The notes under the pieces: model-generated | Database searches by the model: none | The model's input: only the letters and a program-made list of their open reading frames with translations | What the model was told of the DNA's origin: nothing | Translations under genes and position numbers: made by a program | Origin: Molossus alvarezi | Taxonomy: Eukaryota > Chordata > Mammalia > Chiroptera > Molossidae | Direction of reading: 5' to 3' | DNA: 64,000 bases | Assembly (NCBI GenBank): GCA_037176705.1 | Contig: CM073908.1 | Coordinates: forward strand, 130,871,430-130,935,429 | Shown here: one piece after another, positions 33,136 through 44,895 of the stretch | Layout of the letters: each line of letters starts with the position of its first letter | How positions within the stretch are numbered: position 1 is the stretch's first letter

Positions 33136-34985
33136 GATTCTAAATGATAGCTTTTCAGGATAGAGTAATCTTGGTTATAGGTCCTTGCTTTTCATCACTT
33201 TGAATATTTCTTGCCACTCCCTTCTGGCCTGCAAAATTTCTTTTGAGAAATCCACTGACAGTCTTATGGAAGCTCCCTTGTAGGTAACTAACCGCTTTCT
33301 CTTGCTGCTTTTAAGATTATCTGTTTGTCTTTAAAAACCTTTTGCATTTTAATTATGATGTGTCTTAGTGTGGGTATCTTTGGGTTCATCTTGTTTGGGA
33401 CTCTCTGTACTTCCTGGAGTTGTATGTATGTTTCCTTTACCAAGTTAGGAAAGTTTTCTGTCATAATTTATTTATTTTTATTACAGATGTCCTTCCTTTT
33501 TCCTCCATTGTTACCCTCCTCCCAGCTTCTGTTCCCCACCCCTCACCTTCACCACACTGTTGTCTGTGTCCATTGCTTATGCATACATGCATATAAGTTC
33601 TTTGGTTTTTCTCTTCCCGCCCCACCCCCACTCCCTTTCTCTCTGAGGTTTGTCAGTCTATTTCCTATGTCCATGTCTCAGGATCAATTTTGTTCATCAT
33701 CTTATTTTGTTTAGTATATTCTACAAATAAGTGAGATCATGTGATACTTGTCTTTCTCTGACTATTTCACTTAGCATAATACTCTCCAGGTTCCTCCATG
33801 TTGTTTCAAAGGGTAATATATCTTTCTTTCTTATGGCTGCATAGTATTTCATTGTGTAAATGTACCACAGTTTTTTTATCCACTCATCTATTGATGGACA
33901 CATGGGTTGTTTCCAGATCTTAACTATTATAAATAGTGCTGCTATGAACATAGGTGCATATTTTTTTGTGATTGTTGTTTCAGGCTTCTTAGGATATATT
34001 CTTAGAAGTGGAATCACTGAGTCAAATGACAGGCAGTTTCATTTTTAATTTTTAATTTCTTGCTCTGTCTCTTCTCCTTCTGGCACCCCATTACACAAAT
34101 ATTGGTATGCTTGAAGTTTTCCCAGGGGTTCCTTACAGTATCCTTATTTTTTTTTTTTTATCCTTTTCTCTTTTAGCTGTTCTCATTGGGTGTTTTTTGC
34201 TTCCTTATATTCCAAATTGATGGTTTTATTCTTGGCTTCTCCTACTCTACTGTTGATTCTATGTAAATTATTTTTTATTCCAGTTTGGGTATCCTTCATT
34301 TCTGACTGGTTCTTTATTATGCTGTTGAGGTCCTCACTAAGTCCTTGAGCATCCTTGTAACTCCTATTTTGAACTCTGCATCTAGTAGACTGCTTGTCTC
34401 CATTTTGATTAGTTCTTTTCCTGGAGTTTTGTTCTGTTCTTTCATTTGGGACATGTTTCTTTGTCTCCTCATTTTGGCTGTCTCCCTGTGTTTGTTTCTA
34501 TGTATTAGATTGAGTTGCTATTTCTCCTAGGCTTAGTAGCATGGCCTAATGTAGTAGATGTCCTGTAGGGTCCAGTGGCACAGTTTCCCTGATCACCCAA
34601 GCTGGGCACTCGAGATGTACCCCCCCAATGTGGGCTGTATTCACTTCTGTTGTGATCGAGTCTATAGATACAGAGAACTTTTTGTTTGTTGCCAGATGGG
34701 AGGGGGATTGGAGGGATGGGCAAAAAAGGTGAAGGGATTAAGAAGTAGAAATTGGTTGTTACACTAAATTCATGGGGATATAAAGTACAGCATAGGGAAT
34801 ATAGTCAACAATATTCTAATAAGTAGGCGTGGTGCTAGCTGGGTGTGAGATTAGCTGGGGTGATCACTTAATCAGTTATGTAATGTCTGGACACTGGGAT
34901 ATATATATATATGAAACGAATATAATGATAGATGTCAAATGTAATTGAAAATGAAAGGTGATAAAAAAATAAACCTATATAATGA
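33136..34985 (+). mobile_element. HAL1 with 5' inversion (twin priming), carrying an inserted L1
   Basis: The left part (33136-34654) is HAL1 ORF1 and its leader in reverse: C-terminal domain first (CTAAATGATAGCTTTTC), start codon region last (TTTCATTTGGGACATG, about 34440-34453), then the leader. The right part (34655-34985) is the HAL1 3' UTR in forward sense (ATAGATACAGAGAACTTTTT ... GTGATCACTTAATC ... GTAATTGAAAATGA), ending A-rich. The reversed block ends inside ORF1 at the left and at the leader at the right, just what twin priming gives. About 0.2 kb between the two halves is missing. ORF1 is full of breaks. An L1 tail at 33467-34053 lies inside. Confidence 0.8.
33467..34053 (-). mobile_element. 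L1 3' fragment nested in HAL1
   Basis: It runs from a T-rich left end (poly-A in reverse) through the 3' UTR (ATTACAGATGTCCTTCC) to the last part of ORF2 in reverse (peptide [15 protein letters not shown] on the minus strand, 34017-33721). The HAL1 sequence TTTTCTGTCATAATTT and TTTCTTGCTCTGTCTC are on either side. The L1 is therefore younger than this HAL1. Confidence 0.85.
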
Positions 34986-35050
34986 ATGTAATTTTAAAAA
35001 AAAGAGAAAAAGATGGAAAATAAAGATGATGACCCTTATTTTAGATTATC

Positions 35051-35080
35051 AAAAAAAAAAAAAAAAAGGAGGGGGGGGCT
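35051..35080. repeat. A-run followed by G-run
   Basis: Seventeen A residues, GG, A, then eight G residues. Confidence 0.9.
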
Positions 35081-35152
35081 AAAACTTTCTGAATCAGTGA
35101 GAACTCTTTCCTCAGTGAACATGAAACATCCTGAATGAACATTTTCTTTCCC

Positions 35153-35550
35153 CCCAGTTTTATTGAGATATTATTGAGTTATAACATACTTAAGTTTAAG
35201 ATGTAGAATGTAATGATTACACACATGTATATATTGCACATTGATTACCACAATAAGGTTAGTTAATACCCCCATCCCTTACATAATTACAATTTGTGTG
35301 TATGTTAACATTTAAGATCTACTCTCTTAACACATTTCAAGTATATAGTACAGTATTGATCATTATAGTCACCATACTGTGCATTAGATCCAAGACCTTA
35401 GTTATCTCATAGCATGGAGTTTGTACCCTTTGACTGACATCAACTTATTTCATCTACCACCAGCCCCAGCAACTACCATTCTACCCTCTATTTCTATGAG
35501 TTAGGCTTTTTAAGATTCTCCTTATAAGTGAGAATATATAGTAGTTGTTT
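35153..35550 (-). mobile_element. Old L1 (L1MA/L1MB-type) 3' end
   Basis: TTTTATTGAGATATTATTG, ACTTAAGTTTAAGATGTAG, TCACCATACTGTGCATTAG and TACCATTCTACCCTCTATTT are in the order of a well-known L1 3' end in reverse. No ORF remains. Confidence 0.75.
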
Positions 35551-37283
35551 TTGTCTTAAACTTTTGTTTTCATATTACAGAAAAGTATTTGTAAAATTAT
35601 GTACTTCCACTTACATTTTTTAAGTTATCATTTCCAATTTGCAATATTAAAATAATGTCAAAGGAAAAAAATTTATAGTGAATTATAGGTAGTGACATTG
35701 CTATATGACATTTTAAGTATTTCCAATGAACTATAAATAACATACTGTCTTTATAAATATTATCATCTGCTTAGACATAAACAAATAGTTCTTTCTTAAT
35801 CATTGGAAATGCTACTTTATTATTTTTTTTATTGGAACTAAAATTTCCATTTTATTTCTCCATCAGATTACCCTAATACAATATATTTTCTGCTTATAAT
35901 TCATTTATTTACTCCCCTATCATAGTTCAATGACTAATATATGTATATTTTGAAGTATTATGATTTAAAATGTGCTATAAAGCTCTAATACTAATTTTTA
36001 GATAGACTCATCTTTATGATTTTAATATAAACATGACATAATTTTGAGAAATTAATACTAAACATGAAAAATAATTTATTTTTTGTCTCTTAACAAGATG
36101 AATGGGGATTTTCTCTTCTTGTTTATAATTTATATAATCCTGAATAGATATTACTTATTGCTAGACTGAGGAAGGGTTGATTTTTATCCTCATTTTAAGA
36201 TTTCATAGTCGTGTTGACAAACCTTGTTCACAAGAAGAAAAACAGAAATTTTGTTTTAGCAATTCAGTTCTTTGAACTCCTAAGTGATATGCAAAAATAA
36301 ACAAATGATCAAGCAACCGGTAGTATTTTAATGATTTATTAGCTGACAACTTAATTCCCCTTAAATTCCTTGGAAAACAATAAGTGGAAACCAATTCCCT
36401 CACAAAATTATTTGTTATCCAATAATTAGAATCTACTTTCCCCAAATCAAAATGATTATATTATAGACAAATTGTCTTTGTGTTTTCTATCCTGGAGGTT
36501 TTTTCTACCTGGGGTAATGTTTAGGGATAGAGTGGAGGTTTTCTTTATTTTTTACAAGGACCAAGGAAGTTTGTGAAAGGGAAGGAGGAAGATAAGAACC
36601 CATATCTCCATCACATGTGTGCTCTTCTTAGGCAGATCCATTTTAGAAAAAACTATTGAAGGATATGAATATTAATATCTTTGTACAATCTATGCTTTCC
36701 ACTGTAGGATAATATTTACCTGAGCCAGAGGTACACATGCTCTAGATTGAACACCTCTGACTTAAGGCAAAAGGACATTTATTGTTTATTTAACCAGAAG
36801 TTCAGATGTTGGCTGTCTCTAGGTTGACTCTGGTTCTACAGTGTCTTCTGGGACCCACACTCCTTCAGCTCTTCACTGATAGAAATGTTATGGCTACAGG
36901 TAGCTCCAAGCATCATAGTCTTAAATGGCAACATCAAAAGAGAAAACAAGGGAGGAAAGATTATACTTTTGCAGAGAGAAACAATGTTCCCAGAAGCCTA
37001 AAACTGATTTTCCATTTAGCAGGTAAGAGGTGCGTGCTCGCGCATAGATCAGTCAAAGGCAAAGGAAGCAAAATTGCCATAGAAATAATAAACCAATTGT
37101 GATCCAGCCCCTAATTAACTGGGGTTATATACATTGGCACTGTCCAAAAAATCTGAATTTTTTTTTAGTAAATAATTGAGTTGTAATGGCAGATGTTGCC
37201 AGTGCTTTGCACATGTGCCCTAGGATTATTGTATCATTTTGTTGTTGTTGTTCTTTACCACATTTAACTGCACCGAGTTCTTA
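35551..37283. other. Unassigned intergenic DNA, one repeat-like block
   Basis: Positions about 36735-37110 look like an old interspersed repeat (CCAGAAGTTCAGATGTTGG, AACATCAAAAGAGAAAACAA), unnamed. The 98-codon ORF at 36806-37102 inside it has no domain I recognise and is rejected as a gene. Confidence 0.35.
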
Positions 37284-37508
37284 TTCTTTTTTTTTTTTTT
37301 TTTTTAGTATGTTTTTATTGATTTCAGAGAAAGAAAGGGAGAAGGAGAGAGAGAGAGAGAGAAACATCCATGATGAGGAAAACATCCATTGGCTGCCTCC
37401 TGCACTCCCCCTACTGGGGACTGACCCCGCAACCCAGGCATGTGGAATTGAACTGGGGACCTTCTGGGGCATAGATTGATGCTCAACCCCTGAGCAACAC
37501 CGGCCAGG
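37284..37508 (-). mobile_element. VES SINE (GTGTGGCTCAGTGG subtype), minus strand
   Basis: A T-run, ATGTTTTTATTGATTTC, a GA-rich part, TGGAATTGAACTGGGGACC, and an ACACCGGCCAGG head in reverse. AGTTCTTA occurs at 37276-37283 and 37518-37525. Confidence 0.9.
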
Positions 37509-37525
37509 CATATATCAAGTTCTTA

Positions 37526-38630
37526 AGTGCTTTCACTCCCAACAACCAGTACCTGTATCTCTTTGTTTTCAGGACTATCCTCCAGCTGCCAAACCTGTTA
37601 GGCTTGGGTGCTTGGAGAGCTAGAAGTACCTAGAAATTTACTATGTCTTTCCACTTTCCCTGCAAGGAAATGTTTAACCAATAATTGACAAGTATGGGGA
37701 ATAAAAATGCTCCAGCTCCCTTGTGCCATGATGGACACAATGCTAAAGTGTGATCAACATTGTCTCTAAAGCTCCTCTATGGGATTTAGTTTAGGTTACC
37801 CTCCATGGGACTTTGCTTGGTATTTCACCCTTACTTAGCCACCCCCCCTTTCCAGCCTTTCTTTCCCACTCCCCTAACACTTTTCCCAGAAATATTTTCT
37901 ATCGAATCACTTTTACATAAGACTGTGCCTCAGGGTCTGCTTCTAGAATACCCAGCCTAATATAAGAGAGTAAGCTATTGGGTAATAATAAAAGTTTTCT
38001 GGAAATCCAAGAATAGAGGGCTTTGGGTTAGAGAGACCTGGGGAGAAAACATGTGGATAGTTCACTACTTGCAAAATAGAGCCTATCATTGATTCTTAAG
38101 GTAGCAAACTTATTTGCTAGCTTACTTCCACAACATGTATAACTTTTAAACAGACTCAGTCCCCAAAGATTTCTTGGTATGGAGTACATAATTGTGAAAA
38201 TAAATTCCAAACCTACAATGCTTTGGTTTATGAAATATAACCTGATATAATTTTATCACACAAATCCCTTGTATAAATGAGAGAATTTCAAATTGAGGCA
38301 TCTATGAATGTGGAATTTTATATGTTTAGACTATAAAAAATACATTAGAATTACTTTATAGTTCCCCAGTGGGACTTAGAGTAGCAAAATTATCTTTCCA
38401 TGTTATACAAACTATGTCCCTAAAATGATAAGATCAATTCCCTAACTACATGCTGAAATCTGTTTTCCTATTTGAAAATATAAAATCTATCTTATTACTT
38501 GATAGTAATACCTCATATGAGGAATCTCTGTGTACATTGTACCATTCAGTGGAAATATTTATATTTTAAATATATTAAAAATCACTTTTAAAATTATTTT
38601 TAGCAAGATAGTTTATTAATAGGGATGGAT
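37526..38630. other. Unassigned intergenic DNA
   Basis: The end of an LTR-like phrase (CTTCTAGAATACCCAGCCTA) at about 37940-37960 hints at an old repeat. Nothing else is supported. Confidence 0.35.
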
Positions 38631-38649
38631 GGGTAGATAGATGATAGAT

Positions 38650-38697
<48 letters not shown>
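38631..38697. repeat. (GATA)n microsatellite
   Basis: GATG/GATA units with about eleven clean GATA repeats at the right. Confidence 0.95.
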
Positions 38698-38698
<1 letters not shown>

Positions 38699-38874
38699 CA
38701 TTTCTTACTGGAATAAAGGGCTGCTGAACAGAAAATCCTGAAGGAGATGAACTAAAATGTAAATCATACATGAATCACAATAGGAAAAATTGGTGAATGA
38801 CATAACAAGCAATAAAATTATCTCTATAAATCCATTTGTCCACTAAATGTAATTCACTGTAGTATATATATCTT

Positions 38875-39060
38875 TTAATTTGAGCCTCATAGTAGCTCCT
38901 TTTGAATGAAATCTAATTATCCCCATTTTTGCATATGAGCTTCAGCAAGATTTAAGGTACTTTTCCAAAGATATGCAGCAAACCAATAATACAGATTAGG
39001 TTTAAACACAGGTCTATATTAACCTTAAGTATGTGGCACTAAAACCATTGTGTCTGTACC
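38875..39060 (+). repeat. MIR SINE
   Basis: GAGCCTCATAGTAGCTCC, ATTATCCCCATTTTTGCATA, TTAAGGTACTTTTCCAAAG and TAGGTTTAAACACAGGTCT follow the MIR core and 3' part. Confidence 0.75.
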
Positions 39061-39850
39061 ATTTTATGAGACAAGAAATTAATCTCTTTTAGGAAAATCA
39101 CCCTGAACTATTGTACTGATGTTTTGTTAAGCAAAGCACAATGCACTTCCAGTCCATTCTGTAGGTATGATTCGTAATAACATGAATCTGAGCAAATAAA
39201 AGGAGATCTGGACTACCAGTGATGGATCCAAGACCAGATTCATGTGTTCTCCCGCAAAAGTATCTCCTGACCCCTATGGCCAGAAGTTTGGTCACTTTTA
39301 TGTTAGTTCCCATTAATTTTAGAAACATTTAGAAAATCAGAAATGAATTACATATAAAGAGTAATAAGATATGATAGATGTTCTTCCAAACTTGAGTTGT
39401 AAATTGGATCTATCAACTGAAATTTACAGAACCAGAGTACAAAATTATTTCCTCTAAGATAGAGAAATTTGATTAAATTTATCCATATTTATTTACTTAT
39501 GGGGGGGGGGCGTTCAAAGGACATCATAGTGGTGTTTCCAGTGCTCATTTACAAACAGAATGAGTAAGATATTCATTATCCATGAGAAAAGGGAAATATG
39601 TGGCTAGTTATAGAATTAAAGGATGTATTGATGTGAGAAAAAGAAGAGTTTATGCTGCATTATCTATATTTTTATACTAATGTAGCAAATTTCAAAATCT
39701 AACATGATTTAAGCATTCTTAAAATTTCTTGGCCATATTTGCCACTGGGATTTATTTCAATGACCATATTTTATCCTTTGGCTTCAGAATCCAGGTATCT
39801 TCCTAGGAGCCTTTCCTCTTTTTTATATTTCTAGATCCTCATTTTGCCCC
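39061..39850. other. Unassigned DNA with a G10 run
   Basis: A run of ten G residues stands at 39501-39510 in otherwise AT-rich DNA. Nothing else recognised. Confidence 0.4.
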
Positions 39851-39861
39851 TTGGCTACTCT

Positions 39862-40083
39862 TTTTTTAAAATATATTTTCATCGATTTTTTTTTTTTTTT
39901 TTTTTTTAGAGAGAGAAGGAAGGGAGAGATAGAAACATCAATGTGAGAAACATTGATCAGATGCCTCTTGCACGCCCGTTACTGGGGATCAAATCCACAA
40001 CCTGGGCATGGATCAGGAATCGAACTGGGACCTCTCAGTCCATGGGACAACACTCATTCCACTGAGCAACACTGGCTGGGATA
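39862..40083 (-). mobile_element. VES SINE (GTGTGGCTCAGTGG subtype), minus strand
   Basis: ATATTTTCATCGATTTTT, a GA-rich part, GGAATCGAACTGGGACCTC and a CAACACTGGCTGGG head in reverse. Flanks TTGGCTACTCT (39851-39861 and 40087-40097) are identical. Confidence 0.9.
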
Positions 40084-40144
40084 CCTTTGGCTACTCTAGA
40101 GTTGTATATGGCTGACTAATCAGAGCCTTAAGTTCTCCTCCTCC

Positions 40145-40345
40145 TCCTTTTGGTTAATAGTTTCATTGAGATATAATTTACACAATATAAAACTTACCCA
40201 TTGTAAATGTACAATTTAATGATTTTTAGAAAATTTATGGACTTGTGTAACCGTCACCATAATCTAGTTTTAGAATTTTTCATCACCCTGGAAATATTCC
40301 TGGTGTCCATTTGCAGTCAATCCCCATTCTAACCTCGAGTCTCTT
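40145..40345 (-). mobile_element. Old L1 (L1M-type), left part of split copy
   Basis: TTTCATTGAGATATAATTTA, TTACCCATTGTAAATGTACA and ATCACCCTGGAAATATTCC are an old L1 3' UTR in reverse. The copy resumes at 43186 after the inserted L1. Confidence 0.8.
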
Positions 40346-40597
40346 TTATTTTATTTATTTATTTTTTATTATTAATTCTTGTTACAGATGTTTCTCCTTT
40401 TCCCCCCACGAATTGCCCCCTCCCCCTCCCTCCCTGTCCTGTCCCCAGCTTTGTTGTCCATGCCTATTGTTCATGCATACATGCATATAAGTTTTGTGGT
40501 TTATCTCTCCCCCACCACTCACTCTTCTGAGAATTGTAAGTCTATACCCCACTTCCAGGTCTCTGGGACTACCCCGTTCCTCAGACTGTTATGTTCA

Positions 40598-43122
40598 TTA
40601 TATTCCACAAATAAGTGAGATCATATGATACTTGTGTTTCTCGGTTTGGCTTGTTTCACTTAGGATGATACTTTCCAGGTCCCTCCATGTCATCTCAAAG
40701 GATAAGAGATCTTTCTTTCTTACAGTTGCGTAGTACTCCATTGTGTATATGTACCACAACTTTTGTATCCATTCGTCTACTGATGGACACTTGGGCTGTT
40801 TCCAGATCTTAGCTATTGTAAATAGTGCTGCTACAAACATGGGGGTACATATGTTCCTTCTGATTGGTGTTTCAGGCTTCTTAGGGTATATTCCTAGAAG
40901 TGGGATCACTGGGTCAAATGGAAGTTCAATTTTTAATATTTTGAGGTTACATCATAGTGTCTTCCATAGTGGCTACACCAGTCTACATTCCCACCAGCAG
41001 TGTACTAGAATCCCCTTTTCTCCACACCCTGGCCAACACTTGTTGTTTGATGGCAACCATTCTGCCAGGTGTGAGGTGATATCTCATTGTTGTTTTAATT
41101 TGCATCTCTCTGATGATTAGTGATGTTGAGCATTTCTTCATATGTCTCTTAGCCATTTGTATGTCCTGTTTGGAGAGGTGTCTATTTAGCTCCTCTGCCC
41201 ATTTTTTAATTGGGTTCTTTGTCTTCCTTTTGTTGAGTTGTATGAGCACTCTCTATATATTGGAAATTAACCGCTTATCTGATATATCATTGGCAATTAT
41301 GCTCTCTCATACAGTGGGTAGCATTTCCGTTTTGATTATTGTATCTTTCGCTGTGCAGAAGCTTTTGAGTTTGATGTAGTCCCATGTGTTCATTTTCTCT
41401 TTTGTTTCTATTGCGTTAGGTGATGTATCAGTGAAAATTCTGCAGTGTATGATGTCTGAAATTTTGTTGCCTACAGTTTCTTCTAGGCTTTTATGGATTC
41501 ATGAGTCACATTTAAGTCTTTTATTCATTTTAAGTTTATTCTTGTATAGAGTGTAAGTTGATGGTCTAGTTTCATTTTTCTGCATGTAGCTGTCCAATTT
41601 TCCCAACACCATTTATTAAAGAGGCTGTCTTTACTCCACTGTATGCTCTTGCCACCTTTGTCAAATATTAATTGAGCATATTGTCTTGGGTCAACTTCTG
41701 GGTTCTCTGTTCTGTTCCATTGATCTATCTGCTTGTTCTTGTGCCAATACCAGGCTGTTTTGATTACAGTGGCTTTGTAGTATAACCTGAAATCTGGTAC
41801 TGTGATCCCTCCTAATTTGTTCTTCTTTTTCAAGATTTCTGTGGCTATTCGAGGTCTTTTTTGGTTCCATATGAACTTTTGAAGTACTTTTTCTAATTCT
41901 GTGAAGTATGCCGTTGGTATTTTGATGGGGATTGCATTGAATCTATAGATTGCTTTGGGTAATATGGACATTTTAATGATGTTAATTCTTCCAATTCATG
42001 AACAGGGTATGTGCTTCCACTTTTTTATATCTTCCTCTATTTCTTTTTTCAATGACCTGTAGTTTTCTGTGAATAAGTTTATTCCTAGATATCTTAATTT
42101 TTTTGCTGCAATGGGATTGTTTTCTTAGTTTCTCTTTCTGTGATTTCATCATTGGTGTATAAGAATGCCATCAATTTCCTGACGTTAATTTTGTATCTTG
42201 CTACTTTTCCAAATTAATTTATTAATTCTAGTAAATTTTTGATGGAGTCTTTGGGGTTTTCTACGTATAGTATCATGTCATCTGTGAATAGTGACAGTTT
42301 CACTTCTTCCTTTCCAATTTGGATACCTTTTATTTTTTCTTCCTGTCTGATTGCTGTGGCTAAGACTTCCAGTACTATGTTAAATAAGAGTGGTGAAAGT
42401 GGGCATTCTTGCCTTGTTCCTGTTCTTAAGGGAAATGCTTTTAGTTTTTGCCCATTGAGTATGATGTTGGCTGTAGGTCTTTCATATCTGGCCTTTATTA
42501 TGTCTAGATATGGTCCCTCTATTCCCACATTGCTGAGCATTTTTATCAGAAATGGATGCTGGATTTTGTCGAAGGCTCTTTCAGCTTCTGTTGATATGAT
42601 CATGTGGTTTTTATTCCTCATTTTCTTTATGTGGTGTATCACGTTTATTGATTTGCGAATATTTTACCAGCCTTCCATCCCTGGGATGAATACCACTTGG
42701 TCATGGTGGATAATTTTTTTGGTGTATTGCTGGATTCGATTTGCTGGTATTTTATTCAGGATTTTGGCGTTTATGTTCATCAGGGAATTGGCCTGTAGTT
42801 TTCTTTCTTTGTAGTGTCTTTTTCTGGTTTTGGAATTAGAATTATGCTGGCTTCATAAAACGAGTTTTAAAGTCTTCCTTCTTCTTGAATTTTTTGAAAT
42901 AGTTTAAGGTGAATGGGTGTTAGTTCTTTGAATGTTCGGAAAAACTCCCCCGTGAAGCCATCCGGGCCTGGGCTTTTGTTTGCTGGGAGAGTCTTGATTA
43001 TATCTTCAATTTCTCCTGTTGTTATGGGTCTGTTCAAGTTTTCTATCTCTTCCTGGTCCAGTTTTGGGAGACTATGTGTTTCTAGAAATTTGTCCATTTC
43101 GCTTAGATTGTCGAATTTGTTG
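40598..43122 (-). pseudogene. L1 ORF2 remnant (reverse transcriptase and C-terminal part)
   Basis: ORF2p nicks target DNA and copies the RNA into it. The endonuclease domain is missing by 5' truncation. In order on the minus strand: start of the RT domain with [14 protein letters not shown] (43097-42867), [12 protein letters not shown] and the catalytic loop (42642-42214), [15 protein letters not shown] and [14 protein letters not shown] (41971-41525), [17 protein letters not shown] (41249-40983), and the end (40909-40598, ...MISLICGI-stop). The catalytic FADD reads FTDD here. Frameshifts separate each block, so it is a dead copy. Confidence 0.88.
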
Positions 43123-43129
43123 CTATATG

Positions 43130-43172
43130 GCGCAGCCGGGCGCTTGGTGCCAGAAGTGAAAGCCCCTCGGGC
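43130..43172 (-). pseudogene. 28S rRNA fragment joined to the L1 5' end
   Basis: On the minus strand it reads AGCCCGAGGGGC, then TTTCACTTCTGGCACC, then AAGCGCCCGGCTGCGC. From memory the mammalian 28S rRNA has the same stretch, shortly upstream of ACCCGCTCCGGGGACAGTG, apart from about four changes. Three of those look like decay at CpG sites (CG to CA or TG), typical of methylated genomic DNA. The orientation is sense, like the L1. Length about 43 bases. Confidence 0.78.
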
Positions 43173-43185
43173 TAACTTCCCGTCT

Positions 43186-44270
43186 CAAACAACCACTAAT
43201 CTACTTTCTGTTTGTATACATTTGAGTTTTCTAGATATTCTTTATAATGGATTATGTGAAAAATAGCATTTTGAATCTGGCTTCTTTCACTAATCATGTT
43301 TTTAAGGTTCTTACATGTTGTAGCATGCTTCAACAGTGTGCTGTTTTTGATTGATAGTGTTCCATTTTATGAAATGCTACATTTTGTTTATTTATTCACT
43401 AATTGATGAACATTTGGATTGTTTCCAGTTTGGGGCCATTTTGAATAATGTTGCATGATCATTTATGTGCAAGTCTTTGTTAGAACAATGAATTTTCATT
43501 TCTCTTTGATAGATACCTAGGACTGAGATTATTGAGTTGTATGGTCAATTTATGATAACTTTTAAAGAAGTATCAAACTGTTTTCAAAATGGCTGCACCA
43601 TTTTGTAATCTCAACAGCAACGTATGAAGATTCTAGTGTCTTCACATTCTTGCCAAAACTTTGAGTTTTCTTAATGGTGCGATTTGAAGCACAAAGACCC
43701 AATTGATCAGTCTTTTTTCTTTTTCTTTTTTCTTTTGTGGATCTTGCTTTTCGTGTCATATTTAAGAACTCTTTGCTAAACTCAAGTTCATAAAGACTTT
43801 TTGCCTTTGTTGTTTTGGCTCTCATATTTAGATCAATTATCCGTTTTGAGTTAATTTTTGTGTATGTTGTGAAGAGTTTAAATTCATCTTTTGTATGTGG
43901 ATATCCAATTGTATTATAATTGTCTTATAATGTTGATATCCAATTGTCTTACAGCAAGATTGAAAAGACTATCTTTTCTGAACTAAATTACCTTGGCCCA
44001 TTTATCAACAATAGTTTGCCATAAATCTGGCCATGAATCCATATGACTGTACTGTGCCTCAATTATTGTGGTTTATGATAAGTTTGAAATAGGGAAGTAT
44101 AAGGCTTCCAACTCTGTTTTTCTTTTTTAAAGATTATTTTACTTATTCTGGATCTTTGCATTTCCATCTAAAGTTTAGGATCAGTTGGTCAATTTCTACC
44201 CAAAATAATCCTGCTAGGATTTTGATAAGGATTATGTTGAACCTACAGATGAACTTGGAGAGAATTACTA
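43186..44270 (-). mobile_element. Old L1 (L1M-type), right part of split copy
   Basis: ACAACCACTAATCTACTTTC continues the 3' UTR of the left part (40145-40345). Then follows eroded ORF2 in reverse (TTGTTTCCAGTTTGGGGCC, CAAAATGGCTGCACCATTTT, TCCTGCTAGGATTTTGATA). The longest ORF (43825-43562, minus) is not a recognisable unbroken domain. Confidence 0.8.
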
Positions 44271-44635
44271 TTGTAATAATATTGTGTTTTCTAATCCATG
44301 CCTAGAGCAAACTTTTTAGTAAGAAAAAGTTAATGCATTCAATACAACAAGAAAAGGGTGGGCATTAGATGCATAGTCTATCCATTCTACCAACATTAAG
44401 CCCAATTACAATGAGCAGTTTGATAGAAGAAGAATAAAAAGACTTTGTTCTGATTTCTTAGCTAGATTAGTAATAAGGTCATCACCTGAGAAATAGGACA
44501 ATGAGTTATATTTAATGAAAAAAAGAAGTTGTGAAAACCTTGTTAAGGAATGGGAAAATGAATTGACTAAGGAGTTATGAGAGAATTGTGAGACTATTGA
44601 GTACACTCTGTTACTGCTTTAGAGAATCCTGTGAC
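44271..44635. other. Unassigned DNA
   Basis: No supported feature. Confidence 0.35.
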
Positions 44636-44639
44636 TGTT

Positions 44640-44895
44640 GACATAAGAATTGGTTCATGCTAGCTTGCTGGGTATATATTCCCTGTCACCCCTATCATTC
44701 CAGGCAATGGCCAGCAAAGGCAAATTGCCAGCAGCCACCAGCATACATGTGAGTAAGGCCAGGTAACTTTAGTCACATGAATGAACCCTGATAAGACCAG
44801 CAGAATTCTCCAGCTGAGCCCAACTTAAATTACTGACTCAGAAAACTGTGAGTTAAAAAATGTTGCTTTAAAGTTTTGAGATTTGTTTCTCAGGT
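44640..44895 (+). mobile_element. MLT1-like LTR (ERVL-MaLR)
   Basis: GCCAGCAGCCACCAGCATAC, ATGTGAGTAAGGCCAG, ACTGACTCAGAAAACTGTGA and TTGCTTTAAAGTTTTGAGAT are in the order of the 3' half of MLT1-type LTRs. It is an old and partial copy, with no internal viral genes. Confidence 0.55.

Larger units (their letters stand above)
40346..43172 (-). mobile_element. L1, 5' truncated, with 28S rRNA at its 5' end
   Basis: A 2.8-kb L1 insert in the old L1. On the minus strand it has a 43-nt 28S rRNA-like sequence (43172-43130), then L1 from within ORF2 (about 43124) to the ORF2 stop (40598), the 3' UTR, and an A-rich tail (40378-40345). CTAACCTCGAGTCTC (about 40331-40345) and CTAACTTCCCGTCTC (43172-43186) agree at 12 of 15 positions and may be the target-site duplication. 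If so, the rRNA piece lies inside the insertion. The ORF is broken in many places. Confidence 0.85.

Noticed and set aside
36806..37102. 98-codon plus-strand ORF, considered as a small gene or retrocopy
   Set aside because: It resembles no protein I know, has no poly-A or target-site duplication, and lies in what seems to be an old repeat.
39501..39510. G10 run as a possible G-quadruplex
   Set aside because: A single short run without further nearby G-tracts; it could be a simple slippage or assembly artefact.
42239..42814. 191-codon ORF on the plus strand, longest in the window
   Set aside because: It is antisense to the L1 reverse-transcriptase region, and no domain appears in the plus-strand reading.
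43130..43172. Retroviral primer-binding-site-like or non-templated filler sequence
   Set aside because: The 28S rRNA match in sense orientation fits better than a primer-binding site, and the length is greater than usual for random filler.
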